Shown: positions 9,672-18,374, counted from the stretch's first letter. The stretch is DNA of 64,000 nt from Mycolicibacter minnesotensis (GCF_010731755.1 NZ_AP022589.1:3968001-4032000), one strand, 5' to 3'. Numbers and translations: made by a program. The notes: generated by a model from the letters alone, not told the origin.

Positions 9672-10580
9672 TCAGGAGTTCTCGCGGTCGCGGGGCTGCC
9701 CCGGCAGTTGCAGGGTCGCGGCGCGCAGCCGGTCGGGCCCACCGGCGATGTCGAGGGCATGGATGCGCCCGTCGCCCCCGATCTCGAGGCGTATCAGGGC
9801 CACCAGGCGGTCCCCGGGCGCGATCGCGATGCCCGGGGCGCCATCGATGAGCAGCACAGCACCGGCGCGCGTGCGCTCGGTGAAGCGCCGGGTCTCGGTG
9901 GCGACCTCGGCGGCACCGCGGATCTGAACCGGAACGCCGTCGGGCAGCAATACCGGGTCAGCGCGACGCACCACATCGGGAGCCAACAGCTGCAGCAAGG
10001 TCGGGATATCACCGCCGCGCGAGGCAGCCAGGAACGCATTCACTATCCGCAGGTGCTCGGCGTGCACTGCCGGCTGCTCGGCGGGTGCCGCCTGAAGTCG
10101 GGCCCGAGCGCGGCTGGCCAGCTTCTTGGCGGCGTCCGGCGAGCGATCCAGCAGCGTGCCGATCTGGTCGAACGGGACGTCGAACAGATCATGCAGCACA
10201 AACGCGACACGCTGCGCCGGCGACAACCGGTCCAGCACCACCAACAGCGCTCGATTGATCGCCTCGGTACGCAGCACTTCCTCGTCGGCGCCGGGCAGCG
10301 CCACGGCAGAGGTGTGATCCAGCTCGGACGATGGCGGCAGCCATTGCTCGGCCCGGCGCGAACGCACCCGCAACTGATCCAGGGCGACGCGCGCGGTGAT
10401 GGTGGTGAACCAGCCGGGCACATTGTCCACCTCGGCGAGATCGGCCCTGCTGGCCTTCAACCAGGCGGATTGGACGGCGTCTTCGGCGTCTGCTGCCGAG
10501 CCCAGCAGATGCAACGCCACTGAATGCAGGCGGTGACGCTCGTCCTCGAACCGTCGGGTCAAAACGTCGGGGTTGCTCAT
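9672..10580 (-). CDS. ECF41-family RNA polymerase sigma factor (SigJ-like)
   Basis: A 302-residue sigma factor. Region 2 lies in the first 75 residues (DAEDAVQSAWL), followed by a linker with QWLPPS, close to the WLPEP hallmark of ECF41. Region 4 with its helix-turn-helix spans about 110-160. A SnoaL-like C-terminal domain (about 175-290) ends with GGPDRL, which resembles the NPDKL motif. In this family the C-terminal domain replaces an anti-sigma factor. ATG at 10580 has AGGTG five bases upstream. It is divergent from a DoxX-like gene, the likely regulon member, and lies 67 bp upstream of the ATPase/YhgE/sugar importer run on the same strand. Confidence 0.92.
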   Translation of the reverse strand: MSNPDVLTRRFEDERHRLHSVALHLLGSAADAEDAVQSAWLKASRADLAEVDNVPGWFTTITARVALDQLRVRSRRAEQWLPPSSELDHTSAVALPGADEEVLRTEAINRALLVVLDRLSPAQRVAFVLHDLFDVPFDQIGTLLDRSPDAAKKLASRARARLQAAPAEQPAVHAEHLRIVNAFLAASRGGDIPTLLQLLAPDVVRRADPVLLPDGVPVQIRGAAEVATETRRFTERTRAGAVLLIDGAPGIAIAPGDRLVALIRLEIGGDGRIHALDIAGGPDRLRAATLQLPGQPRDRENS

Positions 10581-10581
10581 G

Positions 10582-10608
10582 GGTCACCTTTCCCGTTCGG
10601 GAGTCGTC
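10582..10608 (+). promoter_or_regulatory. Candidate ECF41 promoter for the DoxX-like gene
   Basis: GGTCACC (10582-10588), a 16-base spacer, then CGTC (10605-10608) point at the gene starting at 10653. The ECF41 consensus I recall is TGTCACA-N16-CGTC. The match includes the GTCAC core and the exact spacer. It begins two bases beyond the sigma gene start codon. Autoregulation of the pair is an inference. Confidence 0.5.
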
Positions 10609-10652
10609 AAAGAGGTATCTCCATATCCACCGACGACAGAGAGAGCAACACC

Positions 10653-11006
10653 ATGAGCCTACCGACCCTCACTGTGGCGACGGTTGCGGTGACCGCGGCC
10701 ATCACCCTCGCGATCGCGATCGCCGACTTCGTTCCGGCGCAGTTCGTCCTGGCCAATTCGGCGCAGGTCGGAGTGCCCAGATCGTGGCTGGTGCCGCTGG
10801 GAGCTGCAAAGCTGGCCGGGGGCGTTGGTCTGCTCGCCGGGCTCGCCGGCTTCACCGCGGTCGGGATCGCCGCCGCGGTGGGGCTGGTCGCGTTCTTTGT
10901 CGGGGCCGTCGTGGCGCATGTGTGGGCCGGAGTGTTCTACAACATCGGTTTTCCGGTCGTCTACCTGCTGGCATCGGCGGCGTCGTTGGTGATGCTGCTG
11001 GCGTGA
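10653..11006 (+). CDS. DoxX-like integral membrane protein
   Basis: A 117-residue protein made of four hydrophobic helices with short loops, the DoxX-like family size and pattern. It contains a small-residue stretch VPLGAAKLAGGVGLLAG and an aromatic helix ending AHVWAGVFYNIGFP. ATG at 10653 is preceded by AGAGAG. It is transcribed away from the ECF41 sigma gene and has a matching promoter, so it is probably that factor's target. DoxX-like proteins have been linked to redox or thiol stress; no specific role can be read here. Its stop is two bases from the convergent pncA-type gene. Confidence 0.82.
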   Translation: MSLPTLTVATVAVTAAITLAIAIADFVPAQFVLANSAQVGVPRSWLVPLGAAKLAGGVGLLAGLAGFTAVGIAAAVGLVAFFVGAVVAHVWAGVFYNIGFPVVYLLASAASLVMLLA

Positions 11007-11007
11007 G

Positions 11008-12021
11008 TCACCCGGATCGCGGCGACTGATCGGTCTCTGCCAGGGCGACACCGGCGTCGCGCATCGCTGCCAGCGCGGCAATGGTTCGCTCGGTGGTGGT
11101 CCCTGCGGTCAGATGTGGCAGCACAGCGGTGTCAAACCCGGCCCGGAAGGCGGCTACGGCGGTGGCTCGCACACAGTGATCGGTGGCCACACCCACCACG
11201 TCGACGCTGGCTACCCGGTGCCGGCGCAGCCAATCACCCAGCGCGGTGCCGTCGGCGTCGGAGCCCTCGAACCCGCTGTACCCCGCGCTGTAGGCACCCT
11301 TGCGAAAGACCGCCTCGATGCGGTCGGTGTTCAGCGCGGGATGAAACTGTGCCCCCGGACTTTCGGCCACACAGTGCGGCGGCCAGGACGTCTGATTGTC
11401 CGGGCATGCGGAGAAATGCTCGCCAGGGTCGATGTGCCAATCCTGGGTGGCCACCACATGCGCATAGCGTTCGCGCGCCTCCGGGCTCTCGAGGTAGCGG
11501 CTGATGGTGGCGGCGAGTGCGTCAGCGCCATCGACCGGAAGCGCTCCCCCGCCGCAGAAATCGTTCTGCATATCGACGATGATCAGCGCCCGCATGCGGT
11601 CACAGTATCGTCGGCGCCGCAAGGCTTCTCGCGCGCACAGTGCCCAGGACACCAGGACCGCCACCAGCACCGCGGCGTCGATCCCGGTGGTCCACGTGAC
11701 CGGATAGAGCACCCCGGCCAGATAGTGGGCGATGAAGCCCTCCGGTGGCAGCGGCGCCATTCCGGCGGCGGTACGCGCCCGCCGTTCCAGCCAGGTCAGC
11801 GGGCAGTCCCATCGCGCCGCGACGATCAGCACCGCCCAGCAGACGGCAGCACCATGCAGCCACAGGGTGCGTGGTGCGCGCAGCCCGATAAAGCCGCCGA
11901 CCACGACATAGCCGACGAACGCCAGATGTGTTGCGACGATCAACACCACCGCGCTCAAATACATCGCTGCGCGTTTCGCCCTCCGCAGAAACCACTTCCG
12001 TCCCTGGGCGTCACGGTACAT
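11008..12021 (-). CDS. pncA: DUF2784 membrane domain fused in frame to nicotinamidase/pyrazinamidase PncA
   Basis: The C-terminal 195 residues (from Met about 143, codon at 11595) are PncA, which deamidates nicotinamide and pyrazinamide. Catalytic Asp in IIVDMQNDF, Lys in FRKGAY and Cys in ATDHCVR are present, as are the metal ligands in QDWHIDPGEH and WPPHC. Residues 1-142 form a DUF2784-like domain with about four membrane segments (motifs WLHGAAVCWAVLI, CPLTWLE). No stop codon separates the two parts: the junction reads RRRRYCDR-MRALII. No Shine-Dalgarno precedes the PncA methionine. So the sequence encodes one 337-residue protein unless PncA is also started internally. Alternative first start at 12069. 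In M. tuberculosis, as I recall, PncA is a separate 186-residue soluble enzyme. Confidence 0.85.
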   Translation of the reverse strand: MYRDAQGRKWFLRRAKRAAMYLSAVVLIVATHLAFVGYVVVGGFIGLRAPRTLWLHGAAVCWAVLIVAARWDCPLTWLERRARTAAGMAPLPPEGFIAHYLAGVLYPVTWTTGIDAAVLVAVLVSWALCAREALRRRRYCDRMRALIIVDMQNDFCGGGALPVDGADALAATISRYLESPEARERYAHVVATQDWHIDPGEHFSACPDNQTSWPPHCVAESPGAQFHPALNTDRIEAVFRKGAYSAGYSGFEGSDADGTALGDWLRRHRVASVDVVGVATDHCVRATAVAAFRAGFDTAVLPHLTAGTTTERTIAALAAMRDAGVALAETDQSPRSG

Positions 12022-12055
12022 TGGCGAGCATCCAACGTGGTCAGGAGCGAATCTG

Positions 12056-12568
12056 ATGGCAACCAGCAATTTTGGCCCGACCGGCCCTGGTTACGGCCCC
12101 GGATATGGCCAGCCCGGCGGTTATCCGCCGCCGCAGGCCTGGGGCCAGCAGCCCGGTGGTCTGGGCAGGCGTTTTTGGGCCCGCGTCATTGACGGTCTGC
12201 TGATCGGGGTGGTGGCGTTCTTCCTGTCGTTGTTTCTGTTCTCCGACGATTACCCGTTCCTGGTGACCGGGCTGTTCTCCGGGGTGCTGACGTTCGGCTA
12301 CTTCGTGCTGTTCGAGACGTCGCAGGGGGCTACCCCGGGCAAGCGGCTGCTGGGCCTGGCAGTACATGGGCCCGACGGAGTCTCGAAGCCGACGTCATCG
12401 CAGGCGGCCGTGCGCAATGCATTCACCCTGCTCGCGGTAGTGCCCTACCTGGGCCCGCTGCTGGCCTTAGTGGCCTACGTCGTGATCGCGGTGACGATCA
12501 GCGGTAGCCCGACAAAGCAGGGCAAGCACGACGAGCTGGCCGGCGGAACCCGCGTTACCCGGTCCTGA
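12056..12568 (+). CDS. RDD-family membrane protein
   Basis: A 170-residue protein. A Gly/Pro/Tyr/Gln-rich cytoplasmic N-terminus (about 1-36) is followed by the RDD signature region (RFWARVIDGLLIG), about three membrane helices and the conserved TPGKRLLGL motif. ATG at 12056 has CAGGAG eight bases upstream. It is divergent from the DUF2784-PncA gene with only 35 bp between starts, so their promoters must overlap the start regions. The function of RDD proteins in mycobacteria is not established; some relatives affect ion homeostasis. Its stop lies four bases from that of the convergent esterase gene. Confidence 0.85.
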   Translation: MATSNFGPTGPGYGPGYGQPGGYPPPQAWGQQPGGLGRRFWARVIDGLLIGVVAFFLSLFLFSDDYPFLVTGLFSGVLTFGYFVLFETSQGATPGKRLLGLAVHGPDGVSKPTSSQAAVRNAFTLLAVVPYLGPLLALVAYVVIAVTISGSPTKQGKHDELAGGTRVTRS

Positions 12569-12571
12569 GGT

Positions 12572-14080
12572 TCAGCGGGCCAGCGTGAAGCCCTGCCAAG
12601 CCTTGCGGCGCTCGGGAGCCGGGTCGTATTCCAACCGCGACCTGCGGTCGAACACCATGACGGCCCGCTCCGCAGCGGTGTAGGCAGGCCAGCCGTCGCC
12701 CGGCGCCCCGGTGCGGCCGAACGCGCCCCAGCGGCGCTGAACGTGCTTGCTGACCTGCAACGCCGTCCGGCGGTCTGCGCCGGCGGTGAGCAGCCGGCCG
12801 AATCCGCCGTTGCGGTACACATCGAACACCGCGAACAGCTCGGTGGCGTGCGTGGCGCCCATCCCCGCCCACCGCAACATCCGTGGCGCATAGTCATACC
12901 GGTAGACGTAGGTGGGTGCATGGGCGCCATGGGCTTCGGCGATCTGCCACACCGCGGCGTTGAAGGCGAAATCGCCGCCCAGGCGGATGCAGGCCGACCG
13001 CTTCGGATAGTCGGGGTAGGCGGCGATGATGCGGTCGCGCACCCCTTCGCCTGCACCGGCCAGGACCGCCTCGACCGAGGGTTCGTCGACGGGCAGCATC
13101 CGTAGGAACCGGGTGAACAACCGCCCCTCATCGGCGTTGCTGCCCACGATCAGCGGAACCCGATGGGCTGAACCCGTCCGCATTGCCTCAACCGGATCCA
13201 CGGGCAGGACGTCGTCCCCGCAGACCGGGCCGATCGGAAACGCGCCCAACATGTCTCGATTGCCCTCGGCGATCAGCCGGTCCTGGGCGGCCAGCAGCTC
13301 GGACGTCGACACCCGCAGCAGAGCCCGGGCGCTGTCGGAGGGACGTACTCCCAGCAATGCCGCGAATCGTTCGGCGAATGCGGCGGCAATCTCGTTGGTG
13401 CGCACCAGTCCCGCCGCCGGGCTCTCGGCGATCGCGCGGGTGAACAGGCCCTCCGCGGCCGGGACCGCCAGCAGGGTCGCGACGGCGTGCGCGCCCGCAC
13501 TCTCGCCAAAGATCGTGACATTGTCGGGGTCGCCGCCGAAGGTCGCGATGTTCTCCCGCACCCAGCGCAGCGCAAGGACCAGATCACGCAGGTACAGGTT
13601 GCTGTCCAGGGTGACGTCGGCGTTGGACAGCGAGGACAAGTCCAGGCATCCGAGCGCGCCCAGCCGGTAATTCATCGACACGAAGACGCATCCGCGCCGG
13701 GCCAGTGCGGCGCCGTCATAGATCGGGGTGGCCGAGCTGCCCATGATGTAGCCGCCGCCGTGGATGAACACCATGACCGGCAGCGGACCCGTCTCCGTGT
13801 CCTCCGGTGCCGTCACGTTGAGCGTCAGACAGTCTTCGCTGGTGGGCTGGAATCGGCCCGGCGCCAACAGGGTGTAGTAGCGCTCCTGCGGTGCGCACTG
13901 AGTGAATCCGTGGCAGTGGCGCACCCCGGACCAGGGCTCGGCCGGCTGCGGCGCCCGGAATCGCAGCTCGCCAACCGGCGGCCGCGCGTACGGGATGGAT
14001 CGCCATCTACGCACCCCGTCGCGGACGAAACCCTCCACAACGCCGCTGGTGATGGTGGCCTGCACAGGGTTGTTATGCAT
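12572..14080 (-). CDS. lipT: Type-B carboxylesterase (LipT-like)
   Basis: A 502-residue alpha/beta hydrolase of the carboxylesterase/para-nitrobenzyl esterase family. The oxyanion-hole loop is HGGGYIMGS (about 110-118), the nucleophile elbow is FGESAGAH (about 190), and the acidic residue region is SNADEGRLF. The catalytic His should lie in the C-terminal third. No signal peptide is evident. The position between pncA and lppI is the one I recall for Rv2045c lipT. ATG at 14080 is the first start: the frame stays open upstream through the tandem repeat but has no start codon there. No clear Shine-Dalgarno. Confidence 0.88.
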   Translation of the reverse strand: MHNNPVQATITSGVVEGFVRDGVRRWRSIPYARPPVGELRFRAPQPAEPWSGVRHCHGFTQCAPQERYYTLLAPGRFQPTSEDCLTLNVTAPEDTETGPLPVMVFIHGGGYIMGSSATPIYDGAALARRGCVFVSMNYRLGALGCLDLSSLSNADVTLDSNLYLRDLVLALRWVRENIATFGGDPDNVTIFGESAGAHAVATLLAVPAAEGLFTRAIAESPAAGLVRTNEIAAAFAERFAALLGVRPSDSARALLRVSTSELLAAQDRLIAEGNRDMLGAFPIGPVCGDDVLPVDPVEAMRTGSAHRVPLIVGSNADEGRLFTRFLRMLPVDEPSVEAVLAGAGEGVRDRIIAAYPDYPKRSACIRLGGDFAFNAAVWQIAEAHGAHAPTYVYRYDYAPRMLRWAGMGATHATELFAVFDVYRNGGFGRLLTAGADRRTALQVSKHVQRRWGAFGRTGAPGDGWPAYTAAERAVMVFDRRSRLEYDPAPERRKAWQGFTLAR

Positions 14081-14106
14081 GAGCCGAACGGTAGCGAATG
14101 CCTCGG

Positions 14107-14264
14107 CGGTTAGCGAACTTCGACGAAGGAGAGGTGAGGCTGGACCGCCGAATTGGGCGCAAGCGGTTAGCGAACTTCGACGAAGGAGAGGTGAGGCTGG
14201 ACCGCCGAATTGGGCGCAAGCGGTTAGCGAACTTCGACGAAGGAGAGGTGAGGCGGGACCGCCG
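14107..14264. repeat. 57-bp tandem repeat (2 full plus 1 partial copy)
   Basis: Copies begin at 14107, 14164 and 14221. The first two are identical over 57 bases. The third matches for 44 bases with one T-to-G change, then diverges. Each unit opens with CGGTTAGCGAAC and carries the palindrome CTTCGACGAAG followed by GAGAGGTGAGG. The period is 19 codons, so no frame is shifted by copy-number change. It fills most of the 211-bp divergent region between lipT and lppI. It looks like a variable-number tandem repeat; there are no spacers, so it is not a CRISPR. Confidence 0.95.
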
Positions 14265-14291
14265 CTAGAGCTCGGCGGTTAGCCTAACGGC

Positions 14292-14990
14292 ATGCGTCTC
14301 ACCGGGCTGATCGCCGTCCTGTTGTTGATCGCCGGATGTTCTGGTGCGAAGGTCAGCGAGCCGGAGCCGAGCACGTCCACTGCCACTACCTCCACCTCGG
14401 CACCGGCGTCCACCTCGGTGACGTCGCCGACGGCGAAGCCGTCGGCTCCTCCTGCGGCGGGCGCCGCGATCGCCGACGTCATCGCCTGGGTCGAGGCCGG
14501 CCGGCCGGTCGATCCTGCCGGCTACCACCAGGCCACTCGGGACGGCGAAGTCACCGACCTGATCGACGACGTTGCATTCACGGTGCCGGCGGCGCCCCGC
14601 CGCGCCACCGCCTGCATGACCGCTACCGACGCCCCCGACAGTGCGCTGGCTTGTGTGGTGGACCTGGTGAACCCACCGGCCCAGCCCGAAGACATCTACG
14701 GCGAATGGAAGGGCGGCTGGGTGGACTTCGGCGGCAACACGCTGCAGGTGGGCTCCGCACACGGTGATCCCGGTCGGTTCGTACACGGCGACGGGGCCGA
14801 GCTACCCGATGGCTCCGCATTGACCTTCGGCGACTACCGCTGCCGCGCGGATCGAGTCGGGCTGTTCTGCGTGAACTACGCGCACCGCTCGGCAGTGCTG
14901 TTCAGCCCAGAGGGCATCGGGACGTTCGGCTGCCTGCACCCCGTCCCGCCGCCGGCCGCCGCCGGCAAGCTGTTCAGCTGCGCCAGCTGA
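14292..14990 (+). CDS. lppI: Lipoprotein LppI-like
   Basis: A 232-residue secreted lipoprotein. The signal peptide MRLTGLIAVLLLIAGC ends in a lipobox with Cys16, followed by a Ser/Thr/Ala/Pro-rich linker to about residue 55 and a globular domain with several cysteines. Near the C-terminus, the motif DYRCRADRVGLFCVN and a downstream GIGTFG are typical of a family of mycobacterial secreted domains of unknown function. Gene position beside lipT and rbpA matches recalled Rv2046. The 57-bp repeat array lies directly upstream, so its promoter probably includes or borders the repeat. The Shine-Dalgarno is weak. Confidence 0.85.
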   Translation: MRLTGLIAVLLLIAGCSGAKVSEPEPSTSTATTSTSAPASTSVTSPTAKPSAPPAAGAAIADVIAWVEAGRPVDPAGYHQATRDGEVTDLIDDVAFTVPAAPRRATACMTATDAPDSALACVVDLVNPPAQPEDIYGEWKGGWVDFGGNTLQVGSAHGDPGRFVHGDGAELPDGSALTFGDYRCRADRVGLFCVNYAHRSAVLFSPEGIGTFGCLHPVPPPAAAGKLFSCAS

Positions 14991-14993
14991 GCC

Positions 14994-15332
14994 TCACCGC
15001 CAGCGGTCGGCGGAATCAACGGCCTGCAACAGGACGTCGCACAGCTGCCGCAGCTCCTCGTGCGGAGCACCTTCACCCAAGGCGGTCGAGATGTCTTCGG
15101 CCGCACATCGCACCTGGTAGACCCGGTCGGACAGGGCCGTCGCCTCGTCGGCGGAGAGCACCACCGAGTCCGGGGACAGCGCGGTCGTCTTCCCGCTGCT
15201 GATCAGGGCCCGCTGCTCGTAGGCGCGCTGCCGGCAGGACTGTCGGCAGTATTGCCGTCGCCGCCCGATCCCGGCATCTCCCACGTCGCGACCACACCAA
15301 CGGCACGGCTGGGGGCGGGCACTGCGTGGCAC
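14994..15332 (-). CDS. Conserved small protein with CxxC...CxxxC zinc-ribbon-like motif
   Basis: A 112-residue protein. The N-terminal part has CRWCG, then YCRQSCRQRAYEQR about 17 residues later, a pattern typical of a small zinc knuckle with a basic helix. The rest is predicted helical, with an acidic Leu-rich C-terminus ending DSADRW. Start chosen at GTG 15332, giving MPRSARPQPCRWCG; the frame is open further upstream but looks non-coding. It is convergent with lppI (three bases apart) and divergent from rbpA. A nucleic-acid role is a guess. I recall a small conserved gene (Rv2049c) at this position. Confidence 0.65.
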   Translation of the reverse strand: MPRSARPQPCRWCGRDVGDAGIGRRRQYCRQSCRQRAYEQRALISSGKTTALSPDSVVLSADEATALSDRVYQVRCAAEDISTALGEGAPHEELRQLCDVLLQAVDSADRWR

Positions 15333-15474
15333 GTCTGCACACCTTAGTCCGGAAGCCGCGATGATCCCGGTATCATGAGAGGTCGCGCCAGGGTGCGCCG
15401 GGAACTTCACAGGGTCCGCTCGCGTTGACTTTCGCGAGGCATATTTCACTGACAGGCATTAAGGAGAGTGGGTC

Positions 15475-15810
15475 ATGGCTGATCGTGTTCTGCGGGGCAG
15501 TCGGCTGGGAGCCGTGAGCTACGAGACCGACCGCAACCACGACCTGGCGCCGCGCCGCATGGCGCGCTACCGCACCGACAACGGTGAAGAGTTCGAGGTT
15601 CCCTTCGCCGACGACGCGGAGCTCCCCGGCACCTGGATGTGCAAGAACGGTATGGAAGGCGCACTGCTCGAGGGCGACGCGCCTGAGCCAAAGAAGGTCA
15701 AGCCGCCGCGCACCCACTGGGACATGCTGCTGGAGCGCCGCTCGGTCGAGGAACTCGAAGAGCTGCTCAAGGAGCGGCTTGAGCTGATCAAGACGAAACG
15801 GCGCGGCTGA
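15475..15810 (+). CDS. rbpA: RNA polymerase-binding protein RbpA
   Basis: A 111-residue actinobacterial transcription activator that binds RNA polymerase together with sigma A-type factors and stabilises the open complex. The N-terminal tail, the central beta-barrel core (YRTDNGEEFEVPFA...WMCKNG, about 32-60), the basic linker (PKKVKPPRTHWDML) and the C-terminal sigma-interaction helices (RRSVEELEELLKER) are all present. ATG at 15475 follows AAGGAG nine bases upstream. The order lppI - small zinc-motif gene - rbpA - ppm1 matches the recalled Rv2046-Rv2051c block. It is convergent with ppm1. Confidence 0.97.
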   Translation: MADRVLRGSRLGAVSYETDRNHDLAPRRMARYRTDNGEEFEVPFADDAELPGTWMCKNGMEGALLEGDAPEPKKVKPPRTHWDMLLERRSVEELEELLKERLELIKTKRRG

Positions 15811-15850
15811 GCCCTAGGCTCTGCACGTCAGGCGCTGGCGACCGCGGCGG

Positions 15851-16603
15851 TCAGCCGCGGGCGCCGCGCAGCCGGTTCAGCCGGCCGCCGATCCCCCACC
15901 GCGCGACCTTGATCATCGCTTCGCGGATGTTAGAACCGCTCATCTTGGACACACCCAGCTCGCGTTCGGTGAACGTGATCGGCACCTCGGTGATGGTGTA
16001 ACCGTTGTTGACCGCCCGCCAGGTCAGGTCGACCTGGAAGCAGTACCCCTTCGAGTCGACCGCGTCCAATCCGATCTTCTCCAGAACTCCTCGACGGTAG
16101 GCGCGGTAGCCGGCGGTGATGTCGTGGATTCCGACGCCCAGTAGCACGCGGGCATAGGTGTTGGCGGTCTTGGACAGCACCAGCCGACGCACTGGCCAGT
16201 TGCGCACCGTTCCGCCGTCGACGTAGCGCGAGCCGATCGCCAGGTCAGCTCCTGCGTCGATGGCATCGAGCAACCGGTAGAGCTGTTCGGGCGCGTGGCT
16301 GCCGTCGGCATCCATCTCCACGATCACCTCGTAGTCGCGGTCCAACCCCCAGGCGAATCCAGCCAGGTAGGCAGCGCCCAACCCGGCCTTGGAAGTGCGG
16401 TGCATCACGTGGATGCGGGTCGGGTCGGCGGCCGCCCGCTCGTCGGCGAGTTTGCCGGTGCCGTCGGGGCTGCCGTCGTCGACGACGAGTACGTGTACGT
16501 CAGGGCGGGCCTGCTGTAGCCGGTCGAGGATGATCGGCAGGTTCTCCAACTCGTTGTAGGTGGGGATGACCACCAATGTGTGCAGGCTGGGACGCTCACT
16601 CAT
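15851..16603 (-). CDS. ppm1: Polyprenol monophosphomannose synthase
   Basis: A GT2 glycosyltransferase of 250 residues that transfers mannose from GDP-mannose to polyprenyl phosphate, supplying lipoglycan and protein mannosylation. The GT-A core is visible: VVIPTYNE near the N-terminus, VDDGSPDGT (about 41), EMDADGSH (DXD motif, about 100) and the acceptor-site region. ATG at 16603 overlaps the lnt stop by eight bases (ATGAGTGA), with GAGGA about ten bases upstream. In M. tuberculosis this domain is fused to Lnt in one protein; here it is a separate, coupled gene, as in M. smegmatis. Confidence 0.95.
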   Translation of the reverse strand: MSERPSLHTLVVIPTYNELENLPIILDRLQQARPDVHVLVVDDGSPDGTGKLADERAAADPTRIHVMHRTSKAGLGAAYLAGFAWGLDRDYEVIVEMDADGSHAPEQLYRLLDAIDAGADLAIGSRYVDGGTVRNWPVRRLVLSKTANTYARVLLGVGIHDITAGYRAYRRGVLEKIGLDAVDSKGYCFQVDLTWRAVNNGYTITEVPITFTERELGVSKMSGSNIREAMIKVARWGIGGRLNRLRGARG

Positions 16604-18374
16604 CGGCGCCGTTCCTCCCGTTCTCCGCATCGGCGCCGGTGCGGCCCCGTTTGTTGTGACGTCGCGTCAACCGCACGCGCATGAAGTTTCCATTTTGCCG
16701 TATGGCGGCCACCAAGGCCGCAACGGCCGCTCCGAGCAGCGCCCATTGGATGGCCGGCCCCCACCGCGTCGCCGGCGTCAGCGAGGTCTTGAGGTGCAGG
16801 CGGCCCTCGAGGTAGCTCGGTTCGAAGAAGGCGGTGCGGGCAAGCTCATGGCCGTCGGGGGCGATCATGGCGCTGATACCGGTGGTTCCGGCGACGACGA
16901 CGTAACGGTCGTGTTCGACGGCGCGCACCTTGGCGAACGCCAGTTGCTGCTCGCTCATGGTCTGGTCGAATGTGGCGTTGTTGGTCGGTACGGCCAGCAT
17001 CTGGGCGCCGGCGAGCACCGATTGGCGCGGCGCCCGGTCGAAGATCACCTCCCAGCAGGTGGCCACTCCGATCGGGACGCCGGCGACGTGCACCACGCCG
17101 TTGCCGTTGCCGGGAACGAAGAATCCCGCGCGGTCGGCGTAATCGGACAGGTGGCGAAAGAAGCCGCGCCACGGCAGGTACTCACCGAACGGCTGTACGA
17201 TTCGCTTGTCGTGGCTCTCCCCCACTCCGGTGTGCGGATCCCACACCAGCACCGAATTCGAGGCCACCGGATTGTCCCGGGTCCAGCCGGGCGCGGCACG
17301 TACCGTGCCCACCAGGATCGGCGCGTCGACCGCCTGCGCGGCCAGGGTGATCTGCCGAGCGGCATCGGCGTTCATCAGCGGGTCGATGTCGGAGGCGTTC
17401 TCCGGCCAGACCACGAACAGCGGCTGCGGGGCACGCCCGTCGGCGACATCCTCGGCCAAGCGCAGAGTTTCGCGGACGTGATAGTCGAGCACCTCGCGGC
17501 GCTGGGCGTTGAAGTCGAGCCCCAGCCGCGGCACGTTGCCCTGTACGGCGGCCACCGTGATGGTCGGTTCGTCGCCCGCTCCGACCCCGGACCGACGCAC
17601 CCCAGGCCACACCACGACGGCGGTCAGCATCACCAGGCACAGGCACAGGCCGGGCATCAGCACCGCGGGCACACGGTCGGTGGAGTCGGGTGTCGGTGGA
17701 TTGCGCAGCCACCGCACGATCTCCATCGTCAAAGCGGTTCCGGCGCAACCGAGCAGGACCACGCCGGTGGACAGCAGCGGCACCCCGCCGAGCGCGACCA
17801 GAGGCAGTAGTGGTCCGGAGGTCTGGCCGTATCCCACCACACCCCAAGGGAATCCGCCGAACGGGAAGACCGCCTTCAGCCACTCCTGGGCAGACCACAG
17901 CAGCGCGAACCACACGGGCCAGCCGGCCAAGCCACGCACCGTCACGGCGGCAGCACCGAAAAGCGCCGGAAACAGCGCACACATCAACGCCAGCGCCAGC
18001 CACGGCCACGCCCCGACCAGCCCGCCGACCCAGGGCAGCAGCGGTACATAGAACGCCAGGCCGCACAGCAGGCCGTACCCGAAGCCCCCGGCGACGGTGG
18101 TCTCTCGGCGCACCAACACCCAGGCCAGCAATGCGAATGCCAGTACCGCGGCCCACCACCAGTTCAGTGGCGGGAAGCTGGAGCGCAACAGCATGCCCGC
18201 GCCCACCGAGGCGGCCAGCTGTGCCCAACGGTCGGCCGCGGCGACACCGAAGCGCTCCAGCCGAGTGGGGCCAGCCGGGTCGGGGGCGGTCAGGTCTTCC
18301 ATTGGAACCATGGGAATTTCAGTGGTGGGTTCGGTGGTGGTCTCGGCAGCAGGCGCGCCGGGGAACTCAGCCAT
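16596..18374 (-). CDS. lnt: Apolipoprotein N-acyltransferase
   Basis: Adds the third acyl chain to lipoproteins in the membrane; 592 residues. Following an acidic, Thr/Pro-rich N-terminal tail (about 1-40) come roughly six to eight membrane helices, then a nitrilase-like periplasmic domain. The catalytic triad is recognisable: Glu in VVWPENASD, Lys within the [13 protein letters not shown] region and Cys in [10 protein letters not shown]. Start: ATG 18374 overlaps the amidohydrolase stop by eight bases (ATGGCTGA). Longer in-frame extension lies inside that gene. The gene is coupled to ppm1 downstream. Confidence 0.93.
   Translation of the reverse strand: MAEFPGAPAAETTTEPTTEIPMVPMEDLTAPDPAGPTRLERFGVAAADRWAQLAASVGAGMLLRSSFPPLNWWWAAVLAFALLAWVLVRRETTVAGGFGYGLLCGLAFYVPLLPWVGGLVGAWPWLALALMCALFPALFGAAAVTVRGLAGWPVWFALLWSAQEWLKAVFPFGGFPWGVVGYGQTSGPLLPLVALGGVPLLSTGVVLLGCAGTALTMEIVRWLRNPPTPDSTDRVPAVLMPGLCLCLVMLTAVVVWPGVRRSGVGAGDEPTITVAAVQGNVPRLGLDFNAQRREVLDYHVRETLRLAEDVADGRAPQPLFVVWPENASDIDPLMNADAARQITLAAQAVDAPILVGTVRAAPGWTRDNPVASNSVLVWDPHTGVGESHDKRIVQPFGEYLPWRGFFRHLSDYADRAGFFVPGNGNGVVHVAGVPIGVATCWEVIFDRAPRQSVLAGAQMLAVPTNNATFDQTMSEQQLAFAKVRAVEHDRYVVVAGTTGISAMIAPDGHELARTAFFEPSYLEGRLHLKTSLTPATRWGPAIQWALLGAAVAALVAAIRQNGNFMRVRLTRRHNKRGRTGADAENGRNGADE

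Noticed and set aside
14107..14264. CRISPR array
   Set aside because: The repeats are head-to-tail with no spacers, and there are no cas genes nearby. It is a tandem repeat.
13902..14282. Plus-strand 126-codon frame running across the tandem repeat
   Set aside because: It begins inside lipT on the opposite strand, has no ribosome binding site, and owes its openness to the 57-bp period.
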